Positions 31,974 to 44,559 of a DNA stretch of 64,000 bases are shown one piece after another; within the stretch, counting starts at the first letter, position 1; every line of letters starts with the position of its first letter. The notes beneath the pieces are model-generated. The model made no database searches. It was not told the DNA's origin and saw only the letters and a list, made by a program, of their open reading frames with translations. The position numbers were made by a program, and so were the translations under genes. The DNA is from Tipula vernalis. Lineage: Eukaryota > Arthropoda > Insecta > Diptera > Tipulidae. The stretch is from positions 182,940,015-183,004,014 of the forward strand of contig OY282558.1 in NCBI GenBank assembly GCA_958295665.1, in the 5' to 3' direction.

Positions 31974-32480
31974 TTCTATTGCCAGAGTGAATATAATAAC
32001 ATAAGTGTTTTACTAAAAGCTAAATTAACGTGAGGCTTGTTACTTGTTAGTTCGATTAAATAGAGAGATCATTTACCTGTAAGAATTTCCATTATATGTC
32101 ATATATAATACAATTTTGAAGAGTCGCGGAAAATACGGAAAAATGGTTTTTTTGATGAATATGTTTGTATTGCCATTTTATAACTTTAAAAGACCTTGCA
32201 AAATATTTATAATTATGCGCCTATTGTTTGTAATTCAATATTATGTAAACTCGACTTGCCAATGATAAATTAACTTTGAAAGTTGTATGACCGCGGAAAG
32301 CAGCTAATGAATGAGGAGTGTGTCACAACAAGATGTTTATAAATATGTATGTTAATATGAGAAGCTTCAACAGCTGCCAGACTCACAAAAACATCAACAG
32401 GAAATATCATAAAAGCTATTGTCTATTGAAATTTCTGTAAACGAAGCAGCTGTTGAGATTTATTTGCTGTGAAACAGATC
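31974..32480. other. Non-coding stretch
   Basis: Nothing recognisable. Confidence 0.5.
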
Positions 32481-32484
32481 GATA

Positions 32485-32665
32485 ATCGGCAAAGAAACAG
32501 CCAATTTCCATCATAATTAGCCATATTCTAGAATTTCATCTAAATATAATTTTATAATCCAATTTCCAATGCATATGTCGAATTTCATCATAAACGATAA
32601 AGGAATAGTCAAGTTCCATCCTACTTGGGCGTACTTCAGAGCCTTATCCAAAAATGCTATTTTAT
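32485..32665 (-). repeat. 108-base tandem repeat, fourth array, inverted
   Basis: On the minus strand this reads TTTTTGGATAAGGCTCTGAA, GATGGAACTTGACTATTCCT, TGATGAAATTCGACATATGC, then a second unit with TTAGATGAAATTCTAGAATA and TGGCTAATTATGATGGAAAT. It is the same unit as at 2.7, 3.2 and 29.2 kb. Confidence 0.65.
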
Positions 32666-34725
32666 ACAAATAATGTGTATTGGGCACTAGGATTTCTTGT
32701 AACTGGCCAAAAGTAACCACTTTACTAAATTTATATAAAATAAAAGTGTGGAAATGTGATATTTCACCTCTTAAGGTCGCAATAAAATTACTATTGGTCT
32801 AAATGTTCTACAGAAAGCATGCAATAATATGGAATACTCAGATTTGTTGTAACTGGCTCACAAGTGACCACTACCCTATTAATCCGAATTTATTTATTTT
32901 ACTAAGTGAAGTTTATTATTGATATCTCTGTAATTTATAGACAAAAATAATTTTCGTTTCCTACTTGGTTCAAATTTTTTCTTCATTCAAATAATTCAAA
33001 CTTATCCTGCTACATCTTTTTTGGGTACAACTACACTATTTGCAAAATTGTGTAGACCTACATTTTTGACTCCTGAATTCTGTGGAAAACTTCATACCGA
33101 TGATTCGTATTGCACAAAGTTAAGCTTGTTTTTACTTACCTCCACATTTTCTTTTTTCATTTTATTTTTTTTATTGTTTTTTATTTAAATAACATACTGA
33201 ACAGAAGTTACCGAAATGAAAATGAATGACAATTTTCTTCGATTTTGAATAGTGACAATTCTATTGTCATTATGTAATAGTTAAAATTTTGATACAAAGT
33301 CATTTATGTGTCATTTAATGGAAAGAGTCACCTCATTTGTCATTTGGTCAGAAACTATCTCTGGTATTCATTCATCTCATATTGATTTAGTTAATCGGTA
33401 ATGGGTTAAGTGATTTTAAGAAGGAGGAAGCAATCACTTTGGATATCTGAGACAACTCTTAGGTTATGGATATTTAAGTGGTTGGATGGGGCGATGTGGA
33501 TTACAGTTTAAATGGTGATACTAAATAAAGTTGTGGGCTGGCAAATGTTAGTAGCACAATATGATTGAAATGTAAATTTCAAAATACATAATTTGAGCAG
33601 TTTTTTTCCAGAGTTCCAGAGACTTTTCCATACACTTTTGAGTAATTGCCACAGAACTAGTTCCTCCGAGATCGCTTTATTTTGGTAAATTTATTTTCGA
33701 ACTGGTCTTTCAATTATTCTATCTTTATCTTCCCATTTGTGTTGTAGCAAAATGTGGAAATAACCAGTTCCTAAATATAAACCAACTAATTATTAATTAT
33801 TAAGTATTATTACATTTTTTTTATGTTTAATTTGAGTACTATAAATATTTATGGTTTATTTAAAGAAACACAAACAAATATTTAATTTGAAAACTAAATT
33901 AAAAAAAATACGAAAACACACTTCTCTGGCACGATCGAGGTAACATTTGTAAACAATTGCAGATACTAGTTAAAAAATGAATGAATTAACAAAATAAAAC
34001 GAAAATTTGTTTTTGTTTAATTAAATTAATTTAAATAAAATTATTTACGAAATAATATTTTGTTCAATCAATTCGTGATTAAGCGATATTTAATCGTGTT
34101 GTATAGGATTGAAAAGGTGGTCATTTTCATTTATTCGTGAATTAAAAGTATACCATTGCTGTAATGTTTGGTGTAATTAACAATTACGGATTGGTGAAAT
34201 TTTAAGAAAGTAGCCTGAATTCAATCGTGCATAGAAATTTAACAAAAAACAACACATCTACAATGTAACGATACAGTGAAAACAAAGTATTTTATACTAC
34301 AATGGCTGTGGGCCAATATTCAAATAGATTAATTTACTGCACCATTTTTTTTTTTTTTTTAATTTACTATGACACTGAGAAGCAGTGCAGAAGAACCTAA
34401 TAATAGATTTACTTTTTACTTTTTCGTTAGTTAGTCACGAATGAATGATAGTATGAATACTTGAAATAAAACGTTTACAGCGGTGTAACAAGAATTTTTG
34501 GGCCCAATGATGTTGCATGCTCTAAAATGTTTTGTGATCAAGTTCGAATAAAATCTACTTGTTTTTACGAACGATGACTCGAGTCGAATTTCGTAGCTTG
34601 AAAGCAATACAAAGCTTACATACACATTCCTGAAAATAACTGAGATAAAAAGTTTTGAAAGTTTGTTTTCATACCTTAAGTAATTTTGTAATAAACCGAT
34701 ATGAATCTCGTAACGTTGAGTGTCA
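32666..34725. other. AT-rich non-coding stretch
   Basis: No gene or transposon recognised. Homopolymer T near 34347-34360. The 144-codon minus-strand frame at 34865-34431 overlaps the end of the transposon at 34.73 kb and has no recognisable motif. Confidence 0.5.
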
Positions 34726-34731
34726 TTTATG

Positions 34732-35595
34732 TACGGGGTGCCCCATCTTTCATGGGGTAAGTAAACACTGAAAAAAAAAACAACCGATTTGTATATATGA
34801 TGAGGTATTTTATTCAATTTGTTCCTTTGCAATTTATTTGGACTATTTTTTGAATACAACAGCAATTAAGTGGCTGCCTTTATTGGCCAAAGCAAAATAT
34901 GTCCTTTTTGCTGCGTTTTCCATTACCTTTTCGAGCAATTCGGGCGGTATAGTTATGATTTCGGCACGAATGTTTGCCTTTGAGCTCGTCAATGATCTGG
35001 GGCTTGCTAGCGTACACTTTGCTTTTGAAATAACCCCACAAAAAGAAGTCCGGAGGGGTTAAACATGAAGATATGGGTGGTCAGTCAATGTCACCTCTTT
35101 TTGACATCAGACTGAATGGTTCGATTTGCAGTGTGGCATGGCGCACCGTCTTGTTGAAACCAGTAACCGTCAAAACCTTTTTCACGCATTTGCGGGCAGA
35201 CATAATGAGCCAATATCCACCGATATCGATTTTCATCGATTGTTTCGTTTTCTCTGAAAAAATATGGCCCAATGATGGTTTTGGCGCAAACGCCGGCCCA
35301 AACAGTCCCTTTTTTGTCATGCAATGGCGTTTCATGGATCTCGTGTGGATTCTCCATTCCCCAAATGCGGCAATTTTGCGTTTTGGTCATCGAAATTTGC
35401 TTCGAAAAATAAGGTTTAGTGTCAACAATTCGAGCGACTGTGTGGCCGTATGTCAAGCGACGTGGACGACCTGTTGGCTGTTGGCAATATTCTTTATGTT
35501 AATTGCACTTTATACGGAAACAAATGCAAATCATCCTTCAAAATGCGCCACAAAGTGGTAGTGCTACAATAACGTTCAATTTAATAATATCAAAA
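34732..35595 (-). pseudogene. Third mariner-type transposase lineage, minus strand, decayed
   Basis: The minus strand shows LWRILKDDLHLFPYKVQLT (about 35560-35500), TVARIVDTKPYFSKQI (part of 35456-35350), GTVWAGVCAKTIIGPYFFRE (about 35310-35250), WFQQDGAPCHTANRTI (about 35160-35110) with the second acidic residue, and, in another frame, PPDFFLWGYFKSKVYASKPQ (about 35060-35000) of the C-terminal part. The Asp expected in the CDLTP block appears to be lost. The left border shows the terminal-repeat-like ACGGGGTGCCCCATCTTTCA (34733-34752), which includes a short palindrome. The right terminus was not found, so the N-terminus and one end are missing. Distinct in sequence from the 6.9 kb and 18.6 kb families. 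Confidence 0.75.
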
Positions 35596-35814
35596 TATGT
35601 GTGAATTTGATGTTATGGTACCAAAGACATTGAAACAGGTGCCTAACAAGCGTTATTTTTATATATGTAAGTACATAGCGTGAATAAATAAAACTGCGTA
35701 CATATTTGGTTAATTTTGTTTTAAATACACTGCATAGTGCACTTATGTGTGTATTACAGCATAGGTGTTCGATAAAAACAAAATAAGAGTGTTATTTACG
35801 TTTAACAACGTAAG

Positions 35815-36470
35815 ATGTGAGTAACTGGAGCAGGGGAACTTTCGAAGTAAAGTTTGAAATTTTTCATACCGTTAGAACCGAATTTGTGCTAATTAGTGCT
35901 CATTGGAAAAAAATTAGTCCTAGTCCAGAAGAATAGAAAATGTAAAAATAATTTTCATATTCCGCCTGAAATACTGTAAAAAAAAACAAAAACAAAACCT
36001 GTTTTTCAGCGGAAATCAGAAAAGATTAAACAATTAACTTAATATTTTTAGATGGTAAATACAATGAAGAAATTTGTGCTTATCACAAAAATATAAATTT
36101 TGACAATTTTCATTCATTAATTCGTGGAAAATGAAGATCAATCCATACCCCTAAATGATACTATATGGAACCATCAAAGACACATTTTGCGTTCAATAAT
36201 TTCCAAATTGAACAACAAAAATAATTGATTTAAACTATTTCCGACATAAAATGTTTCCCAAACCAATACAAATGTTATGTCTGATTACACGTTCCGTTGC
36301 GATACTGTAAAAACAAATGCAAAAGCGAAACCTGAATTTCAGCGGAAACCGGGAAAGTTTAACGAAATAAGTTTATCAACTCATTGAAGAAGTTTGTGCT
36401 TATCATAAAAATGTAAATTTCGAATATTTTCATTGAAAAAACAGTGAAAAATGAAAATCAATCAATAACC
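35815..36470 (+). repeat. Left inverted arm with about 333-base subrepeats
   Basis: Two direct subunits: AATACTGTAAAAA...CCTGTTTTTCAGCGG...AAGAAATTTGTGCTTATCAC (from about 35972) and GATACTGTAAAAAC...CCTGAATTTCAGCGG...AAGAAGTTTGTGCTTATCAT (from about 36301). Further inside, at 37480-37600, a third partial unit recurs (TTTACGTTTAACAATTTCCG, ATTGATTTATCTATTTC.CAC). Confidence 0.75.
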
Positions 36471-37625
36471 CGTAATGACACTGTATCGAAGACCGATAGG
36501 CCTGAATTTATAGTCGCAACTATAGAGAACTGTTTGTAGTTCTGGCGAAAAAAAAATTAAAGCTTGATAGGGATAAAAAAACGAAAAATGTTTTTTTGTT
36601 TATTTATTAAAATTGATAATTTTTTTATAAACTTTTGTTGTGTTGAACTGATATTTATTTACCAGTATTATTTGTGGGATCTGCATTACGATCTCTACAC
36701 AAATCGCGAATATAAATCTCAAAATACTGAATCACTTTATTATTTTTAATGCTAGATGTCACTAACGTACTTTAACAGTTCTCAATTGCTATTATTAGCT
36801 GTATTTTGTTGAGAAATTTACAACAACAATTGCACGTGACAGGAATTAAATAATTCGAACAAAAAATTGGAGTTATTTAATTCTAGCTCGAACAAATAAA
36901 ATACGTAACTGCTTGAATCAAAAACAGAAGAAATAGCAACATAAAACTCAAATCGAAAAAATATTTCGCGGCTTAATCTGTTAAGAAAAAAATAATCCCA
37001 AAATAATTCGAATTAATTTTTTCTCAACAAAATACATCTATTATTGACGATTGTAAAAGTAGAGAAATCGCCTCTCGAGGAAAATAGTTAAAATGATGCT
37101 ACTGACAAAATGACACTTGTCACAAATATGACGAAGGAAAATCTAGCAATCCGGTAATTAAAAATTCTATGTATAATCCAAAATTGGAATTATTTACAAC
37201 AATTTCGAACGTCAAATTATCAGCTAGCTCAGTTTGAAAATTTTCCACTAGGTGGAATCCGTGATGCTCCAATCGTCAATAGCAACGATTTTCGAAAATC
37301 ATTTCAAAATCAAGTTAAAAATTAAATATGAATTGGGAATTTATCTTGGTGATTCCGATACTTTCTAACAATAAACGTTGTTACATTCTTATAGTGAAGT
37401 TTATAAATACAAAAACTGTTACTATATCATGAGTTATGGTTGAAGTAGTGACTTTAAATTCGGGCCTTAGTATTTTACGTTTAACAATTTCCGAATTGAA
37501 CAAAAAAATTATTGATTTATCTATTTCTCACATAAACTGTTTTAGAAAAAAATAAATATGTTGTGTCATTCAATGTACGTTGCGGTTCAATTTGTGCTAA
37601 TCCAGAATTAACCAGAATGAATTTA

Positions 37626-37760
37626 AACTAACCAATCAAATGGCACAGTGATTAAAATGGCCATATTTGGATCGGAAGGTACCGAGTTCGAATACCACAC
37701 AGGAGGGATTTCAAAAGAATTGCACCTCATATTAGATTATGATATGTCGACTAAATAAAC
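37626..37760 (+). mobile_element. tRNA-derived SINE head, second copy
   Basis: An A-box-like TGGCACAGTGATTAAAATGG (37641-37660) and a B-box GAGTTCGAATACC (37684-37696) have the same order and about the same spacing as in the SINE at 6.0 kb (GGCTCAGCTGTTAAAGC ... GGTTCTCGAATCACC). The conserved link TTTGGAT.GGAAG.TACCG is present in both. After the B-box the bodies differ, so this is a truncated or different subfamily. Confidence 0.55.
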
Positions 37761-37824
37761 GCACTTTTGACTCTTTGTTGATATGACGAATTATTGGGCT
37801 GAAACATTTTTCATGCAAATATAT

Positions 37825-38172
37825 AGTTATAGTTACATAGTTACATAGGATATATCATAAGAGATAACGAATATGGAACACACAAAATCAAAAAGACGCA
37901 ACATCAGCATAGCGTGATGATTAACGACAATATGAATCGTGAGAAATGCAGATTCATCAAATCATATTAAAAATTTTCCACTTGCTTTGTAATTAGACGC
38001 AGCTTGTAATTAGATTACTTTAAGAAAATAGATAAATAGAACTAAGGTAGAATAATTAAGTTAGTCTTAAGTGAAAACTGTAACTTTAAATTAATAAAAA
38101 TAAAGATAAAAGAAATAAAAATTACCTAAGAAATTTAATTTTTAATATTATGTGGACACCGTATCCATAATT
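37825..38172 (+). repeat. 5' LTR of errantivirus A
   Basis: 348 bases, aligned by eye to 44197-44532. It carries 13 bases (about TTGTAATTAGACG) that the 3' copy lacks. AATAAA-type words near 38095 may be the polyadenylation signal. Confidence 0.9.
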
Positions 38173-38189
38173 GGCGCAGTCGTGCGGTG
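38172..38189 (+). promoter_or_regulatory. Primer-binding site of errantivirus A (tRNA-Ser type)
   Basis: TGGCGCAGTCGTGCGG directly at the end of the 5' LTR, sharing its first base with the LTR. The first eleven bases equal the tRNA-Ser-type primer site used by 17.6/297-like elements; the following bases diverge. Confidence 0.8.
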
Positions 38190-38750
38190 AATAGTGAAAA
38201 AGTGAAGTGTATAAAGTGCAAAGGGCTAGTGAATAAAAACAGCTCATATAAGTAAGCTCATTAAGTGATAGTGTATAAGTGCTTTATCATTTAATCTTTC
38301 TGGCTGAAGTTGTTAAAACCGCTAAGAGGAGTCGCAGTTTCGCCATATTTCAACTTTCAACACAATTCATAACCTGCACACGACAGCAAGGAGTATCACA
38401 TTACCAGATAGACGATAATTCCAGGAGTTCGACGCACTACCAGATAGGCAAGAGTTCCAGAAATACAAGTATAATTGTTTTTATTATTAAAAATATTAGT
38501 AGTTCATCAGATCAAGCCACTACAAGATAGTTCTAGATCTAATTTTATTCCAGTAAATTATTGAGATTTTTACGTGCACTACAAGATAGACACGAGTATT
38601 TTCGAAAAATTTGTAGAATAAATCGTAGGAAAGGGAAAAATCTCATTATAATAAATTAGATTATCAAACAATATATCAAATTATTGTATGAGTAAGAAAT
38701 CGATTGAGATTTACGTATCAAATCGAAATATTGATTAAGAGGAACTTGAA

Positions 38751-39667
38751 ATGTCGGAAATCGAACAAGTTTCTACCCAATTGGGTCAAGATTTAGAGCA
38801 ACTTAGCCTAATTGTTCAAAAACAAAGTGAGCATGAACAGGCGCTGGCGTATCTGATCAAAACAGATCAATAAAAGATCCCAGCTCCACAACGACTCACT
38901 CTGGACGTATTCCGGATCCAAGATCCGATAAAATCGAACCCCAATTTCCATGGAAATCGAAAACAGTTAGTATCTTGGCTGAAAACAGTCGAAGATACAT
39001 TAAGTTTCTTTGAAGCGATGGTGCACGAACAGCAAATGCGAATTTACTGGCAAGCGGTTCAAAATAAAATCGAAGGCAAAGCAAAAGATATTCTGTGCTT
39101 AGCCGGAAACCCCAAACTTTTGGGGAAATTAAACAAATATTGGTAGAAGCTCTTGGAGATAAACAAGAGTTATCCTTTTACAAGTCCCAACTTTAGGCAA
39201 CACAGCAAATGGACAATATGTCCATGCACGCGTATTATAACAAAACATAGGAAATCTTGCAGAGCATTAAAACTCTAGCAAAACAAAACCCAATTTATAA
39301 TCATTCTTGGCTAGCAATAAGTACATTCATTGAAGAGGATGCACTAGCCGCATTTATTGCAGGTTTGAAAAAGCCGTATTTCGGCTATGCTCAGGCAGCA
39401 AGGCCCAAAAATCTGGAAGAGGCCTATGCATTTTTGTGCAAATTCAGCGCAAATGAAACAATTTTAAATAACTTTAAGAAAATGTCTGAAATTAAAACCT
39501 ATAACCAAAATAGGGTTTCACAAAAGTTGGAACAAGTAAATTTCAGAAGACAGCAATATCCTGTCACTGAAAGGAAACCTTTGGGAACAACACCCGATAA
39601 TTCTAAACCGATCCCAATGGAGGTAGATCCATACTTAGATCTAGGAAAATCTTCAATACAAGAATGA
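38751..39667 (+). pseudogene. gag: gag of errantivirus A
   Basis: Likely start ATG 38751 (MSEIEQVSTQLGQDLEQLSL). A stop at 38871 ends the first piece after 40 codons. The frame then continues in pieces through SWLKTVEDTLSFFEAM and QNKIEGKAKDILCLAGNP (about 38965-39115), wording typical of the retrotransposon capsid family of 17.6-like elements, to an open stretch at 39257-39667 (FIAGLKKPYFGYAQAARPKN, LEEAYAFLCKF). No zinc knuckle was seen, as is usual for this group. At least three stops or shifts. Confidence 0.8.
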
Positions 39668-39734
39668 TAAACAACCACGAATTCCCAGAAAATATTGAAG
39701 AACTAGATAATACAAATTCCGAAAATGACAATTT

Positions 39735-41329
39735 TTGGGAAGGGCAGGAATCAGATACAGAAGACTAAACTTCTTGCCTTATCTAAAAAGTCACAAAAAA
39801 ATAACTAACAAAACAATTACATTATTAATAGACACTGGGGCCAACAAAAACATAATAAGGATAAACATTATTTCAAAAAATATCTTAGAATTTGAAACTA
39901 CAACGGTAGAGAATGTTCTAGGAACACAAAATCTTTCAACAAAAGGCAAAATCAATTTTCTTGGGTACAATTTACCCAAACAACCTGCTACGAATTTAGT
40001 TTCCATAAATATTTTGATGGTGTCTTAGGATCCCAATCAATGGCGGCAATGAGCGCTAAGATTGACTATAAATCTAGTACAATATCTTTAAATAATAAAA
40101 CTTTAAAGTTCTACCGTTATTACCCAACAAAAAACTTCTATAATCATACAGTAACGTTCAATACCAAAACAAATGGCGATTGGGTAGTCTTGGAATATTC
40201 AAAATTAAATGACGAAATCACAATATTACCAGGCATATACAAGGCCGAGAATTTTAAAACCACTGTTAATATAACATCAGACAATCCAGAACCACCTTCA
40301 AAATTATCTAAATTAGGACTAATAGTAAATAATTTCGAGACAATCGAACCTATTCCAATTAAATTAAACACACCAGTGGACAAAAAGATAATTGAAAGTC
40401 TAATCCAAAAAAATCATTTAAGTAAAATAGGAAAGGAAATGCTAATAAAAGCAATCCACGAACATCAGGATGTACTGTTGAAACAAAATGAGAAACTTTC
40501 ATCAACAACAGTAATCAAACATAAGATTTTAACAACAGACGAAAACCCGGTTTACACAAAAACATACAGATACCCACACCATTACAAAAAGGATGTGACT
40601 GACCAAATTCAAGAATTACTGGATAGTGGAATTATACGGAATTCAAACAGCCCGTATTCATCTCCAATTTGGGTAGTGCCAAAAAAGGCAGATGCCTCTG
40701 GAACCCAAGAAGTAAGAGTCGTTATCGACTATAGGAAATTGAACGAAAAAACAATAAACGATAAATTTCCAATCCCTCAAATTGAGGAGATTCTTGACAG
40801 TCTCGGGAAATCTGTGTATTTCTCAACACTTTACCTAAAATCTGGATTTCATCAAATCCCGATGGACAGAAAATACCAAGTAAAAACTGCATTTTCCACA
40901 GATAAGGGCCACTTTGAATTTACTCGTATGCCCTTTGGGTTAAAAAATGGTCCAGCAACTTTTCAACGTGCAATGAATCACGTATTAAACGGCTTAGTGG
41001 GAGAAGTTTACTATGTATATCTAGACGATATCATAATTGTGGGTTGCAATCTGAAAAACCACATTGAAAATCTTTGCAAGGTTTTAAAACGTCTTGCACA
41101 ATTCAACCTAAAAATACAACTGGACAAATGTGAGTTCCTAAAAAGAGAAACGGAATTCCTCGGGCACCTTATCACTCAGGATGGGGTAAGACCAAATCCC
41201 GATAAAGTCCAAAAAATCATTGAATGTCCATTACCGACGACACAGAAGCAAGTCAAACAGTTCCTTGGACTTGCAAGTTATTATAGACGCTTTATTAGTG
41301 ATTATTCAAAAATTACGAAAAACCAATGA
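39735..41329 (+). pseudogene. pol: Protease and reverse transcriptase of errantivirus A
   Basis: Protease site LLIDTGANKNII at about 39822-39858; a stop follows at 40026-40028. The RT frame 40040-41329 shows the leader YTKTYRYPHHYKKDVTDQIQ, SPIWVVPKKAD, VIDYRKLNEKTINDKFPIPQ, GLKNGPATFQRAMNHVL and the catalytic YLDDIIIV (about 41020-41043). The first catalytic Asp, in the block before KSGFHQI, is replaced by Tyr (TLYLKSG, about 40829-40850). The frame shifts at about 41320, just inside the tether. Confidence 0.85.
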
Positions 41330-41459
41330 CCAAATTTTTAAAAAAAGAGAAAGACGTCGATGTATGAGATCCATGACTATATAAAACATGACTATATAAA
41401 AGCGTTCGAAACACTAAAAGAAATATTGTCCACAGACCAAATATTGGCCTATCCGGACT

Positions 41460-43110
41460 TTTCGAAATAATCTATACTAACAACCGACGCATCAGACTAT
41501 GCTCTTGGTGCAGTATTGTCTCAAATACAAGATAACGTAGAAAACCCGATTACTTTTACATCAAGGACCCTAAATTCCACCGAAACCAATTACGCGACTA
41601 ATGAGAAAGAAGCGTTAGCTATTATATGGCCCGTAAAGAAATACAACCCATACCTACACGGTAATAAATTTACACTTGTGACCGACCACAAGCCACTTAC
41701 TTTCATTAAAACTTCGGAGAAAAACTCCAAAATTCTAGGATGGCGGTTAGAGTTAGAAAACTTTGACTACGACATCGTCTATAAAGAAGGAAAAACTAAT
41801 GTTGTCGCGGACCCATTAAGCAGAATACCCAACATCGATAAAAAGACGGAAATAAACTTCAATGAGAATAACATCACTTCACGTGAATATGACAGAAATA
41901 GACAGAATTCGAACGACGAAGACGATTCTATGCAGAATCACACGCCAAGGGGTTCCGACACAATTCATTCAGCCAATACTTCGGATGAATATTTTCTACA
42001 TTTTTCTGAACGACCTGTAAATTATTATAGGAATCAGATAATTTTCCGAATTTGGAGAATTGACACTATCATCTCGGAGGAAATATTTCCCAACGTACAC
42101 AGAGTTATAATTGTTAAAGACAATTTTAGTAAAGAAGATATAACGCATTACCTTAAAACCTATCACAATAATAAACAAACCGCGATACTCGCATCTGAAA
42201 TCCTGTACGGAAAAATTCAACAATCATATAGAGAAAATTTTTCACAAAATGGTCACTTCGTACTCGTTAGTAAAATAGTAGAAGATGTAACTAATGAGGA
42301 TAGGCAGGATACTTTAATCATAATAGAGGACGATAGAGCACATAGAGGGATTAAAGAAGTAGAGAACCAAATTAAACGATCCTATTATTTCCCAAACATG
42401 ATAAAGAAAATCAAGAGTTGCATTAATAGTTGTAATAATTGCAATATTCATAACTACGATAGGAAACCTTACAATATCAAATTGTCCCCAAGACCAAGCA
42501 CGAAAAAACCTCTAGAAAGGATACATATCGATATATTCATAATTAATAAGACTAATTTTTTGTATGTAATAGACCCCTTTTCAAAACATCTCCAAATCAT
42601 ACATATCGATACAAAAAATTTAAATGATATCAGAAGAGCGATAACAAAATATTTCACTATTTTTTGAATACCTAACCAAATTATCTCAGACCATGAAACT
42701 ACATTTAAATCAATACAGTTCAAGGAATATTTAAGTAATTTAAACATTAAACATTTTTTAGAATACGCTTCCTCATCAGAATCAAATGGACAGGTTGAAA
42801 AAACCCATTTCACCATAATTGAAATTTATAACACAAATAAACATAAAATTCCAAATAGTAATACCCGAACCATTGTAGAACTCGCAGCAGCACTTTATAA
42901 TAAATCGATATATTCCACAACCGGATTTACTCCCAATGAAATCATTTGTAATCAATCTGATACAGTAAATCCAGAAGAAATAAACGATAAAGCGAAAATA
43001 ATTTTTAAAGCAGTAAACAATAAATTAGAAAAATTCATAAATGTGATGAAGAATCAAAATGCAACTAAAGAAGAACCCCTGAATTATTTGATCAACAATC
43101 AATATTTGTA
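41460..43110 (+). pseudogene. pol: RNase H and integrase of errantivirus A
   Basis: RNase H: LTTDASDYALGAVLSQI, RTLNSTETNYATNEKEALAI, VTDHKPLTFI and VVADPLSRIP (41471-41830). Integrase: zinc finger HRGIKEVENQIKRSYYF...INSCNNCN (about 42340-42450), first catalytic Asp in ERIHIDIF (about 42520), stop at 42667, then in the same frame ISDHETTF (second Asp) and ESNGQVEK (Glu) by about 42800. The rest runs to a stop at about 43110. Catalytic residues are kept but the stop codon splits the core. Confidence 0.85.
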
Positions 43111-43249
43111 AAACCTAATATTAGAACCAAAACTCAACCAAGAGGTATTAAAACAAAAGCTAATTGCATAACCAATAAAGCATTTGAAACCTCCAGAAAA
43201 ATAAAGAGAGATAAAAATAAAATTAAAAGGTTGAAAAAATAAATAACAA

Positions 43250-44165
43250 TGTAGTGTGTGAAGGAAATTATATCCATCAAAAATATACTGGTTGACCAAG
43301 GTGTTGAAATATCACTACCGGATGAAGACCTAACATTCATCACACCAAAAATTGCAGTAAACGAAGATACGCTGCTATATAGTATATCTTAGAAGTACCA
43401 AAACTGGAAGAATACAACTCAACAATAATGACGATTGCTCCAGTGGTAGTCAATGGCAGCATTATCCAGAACTATCCACAATATCTAATCAAATCAAAAT
43501 CCAGATTGTTTACAACCACCAATCACAACAATTTCGTCCAAAAATTACCGAAATAAAAGAATTCAAAGATGATTGCATTAAACCTCTTATAATGGAAAGC
43601 CAAGCTAAATGCAATGTTACACCAGAAACCAATACAGCAGTACAATTCATATCAGAGGATAAGTTATTGATAAATAACGCAAAAAACGCAGAACTATCAT
43701 CTAACTGTGGACCCGATAACCGAACATTAACAGGAAGCTTTGTCATAACATTCTGAAATTGTACAGTTACAGTCAACCTTGAAGAATTCCAGTCATACGA
43801 GTGAAAAAGCACGGATGAAGAAATTCAAGGAGCACTTCACAATCTTCAAGTTACGCGCCATATAATAACAACCCCAGACAGTGCAACAATCAACCAAGAA
43901 AACATCCAGAACAGGAAACGGTTGAATAATGTTTATCTAAAGGAAATCACTTAACAAGCTTGGATATGGACGCTTTCCGGAGGAATATCATTCTCCACTA
44001 TTTGCATTATCATATTAATCCTGTACATTTGTATCCACAGTAACAAAACAACAGTACAAATAAAGAACCCAAATGGAACTGTTCCAAAGGCCACATCTGT
44101 ACAGCAGAATAATCATAGTACATCATATCAAGACCTACTTAGAAAAGCAGGTGTTGGATCAAAGG
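43250..44165 (+). pseudogene. env: env remnant of errantivirus A
   Basis: Only the C-terminal half is recognisable, in several frames with stops. It contains Cys and N-glycosylation-type sites in the ectodomain, then one hydrophobic membrane span (about 43965-44035) and a short hydrophilic tail ending just before the purine tract and the 3' LTR. Position, single C-terminal membrane span and context identify it as the envelope gene of an errantivirus. The N-terminal part and its cleavage site are not recognisable. Not functional. Confidence 0.7.
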
Positions 44166-44196
44166 ACGAGGACGCCCTTTCTCCACCCCCGGGAGG

Positions 44197-44532
44197 AGTT
44201 ATAGTTACACTGTTACATAGGATATATCATAAATGATAACGAATGTGGAACACACAACATCAAGAAGACGCAACATCAGTATAACGGGATGATCAACGAC
44301 AATATGAATCGTGAGAAATGCAGATTCATCAAATCGTATTAATAATTTTCCACTTGCTTAGCTTGTAATTAGATTACTTTAAGAAAACAGATAAATAGAA
44401 CTAAGATAGAATAATTAAGTTAGTCTTAAGTGAAAACTGTAACTTGAAATTAATAAAAATAAAGATTAAAGAAATAAAAATTACTTTAGAATTTTTATTT
44501 TTTTATATTATGTGAACACCGTATCCATAATT
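44197..44532 (+). repeat. 3' LTR of errantivirus A
   Basis: 336 bases; see the 5' copy. It directly follows the purine-rich tract GGGAGG (44191-44196). Confidence 0.9.
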
Positions 44533-44559
44533 ATATGTATTGATAAAAGTGTCGCTAAA

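Larger units (their letters stand above)
37825..44532 (+). mobile_element. Errantivirus A (gypsy/17.6-like endogenous retrovirus), broken
   Basis: Two LTRs (37825-38172 and 44197-44532) start AGTTATAG and end CCATAATT. They are flanked by ATAT on both sides (37821-37824 and 44533-44536), the alternating pyrimidine-purine 4-base duplication known for gypsy-type errantiviruses. A tRNA-Ser-type primer site follows the first LTR, and a purine-rich GGGAGG directly precedes the second. Gag, pol and env remnants lie in that order. The LTRs differ at roughly two dozen positions plus a 13-base gap, so the copy is clearly older than errantivirus B. Confidence 0.9.

Noticed and set aside
34431..34865. 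144-codon open frame on the minus strand
   Set aside because: No domain or motif; it overlaps the terminal repeat of the mariner-type wreck.
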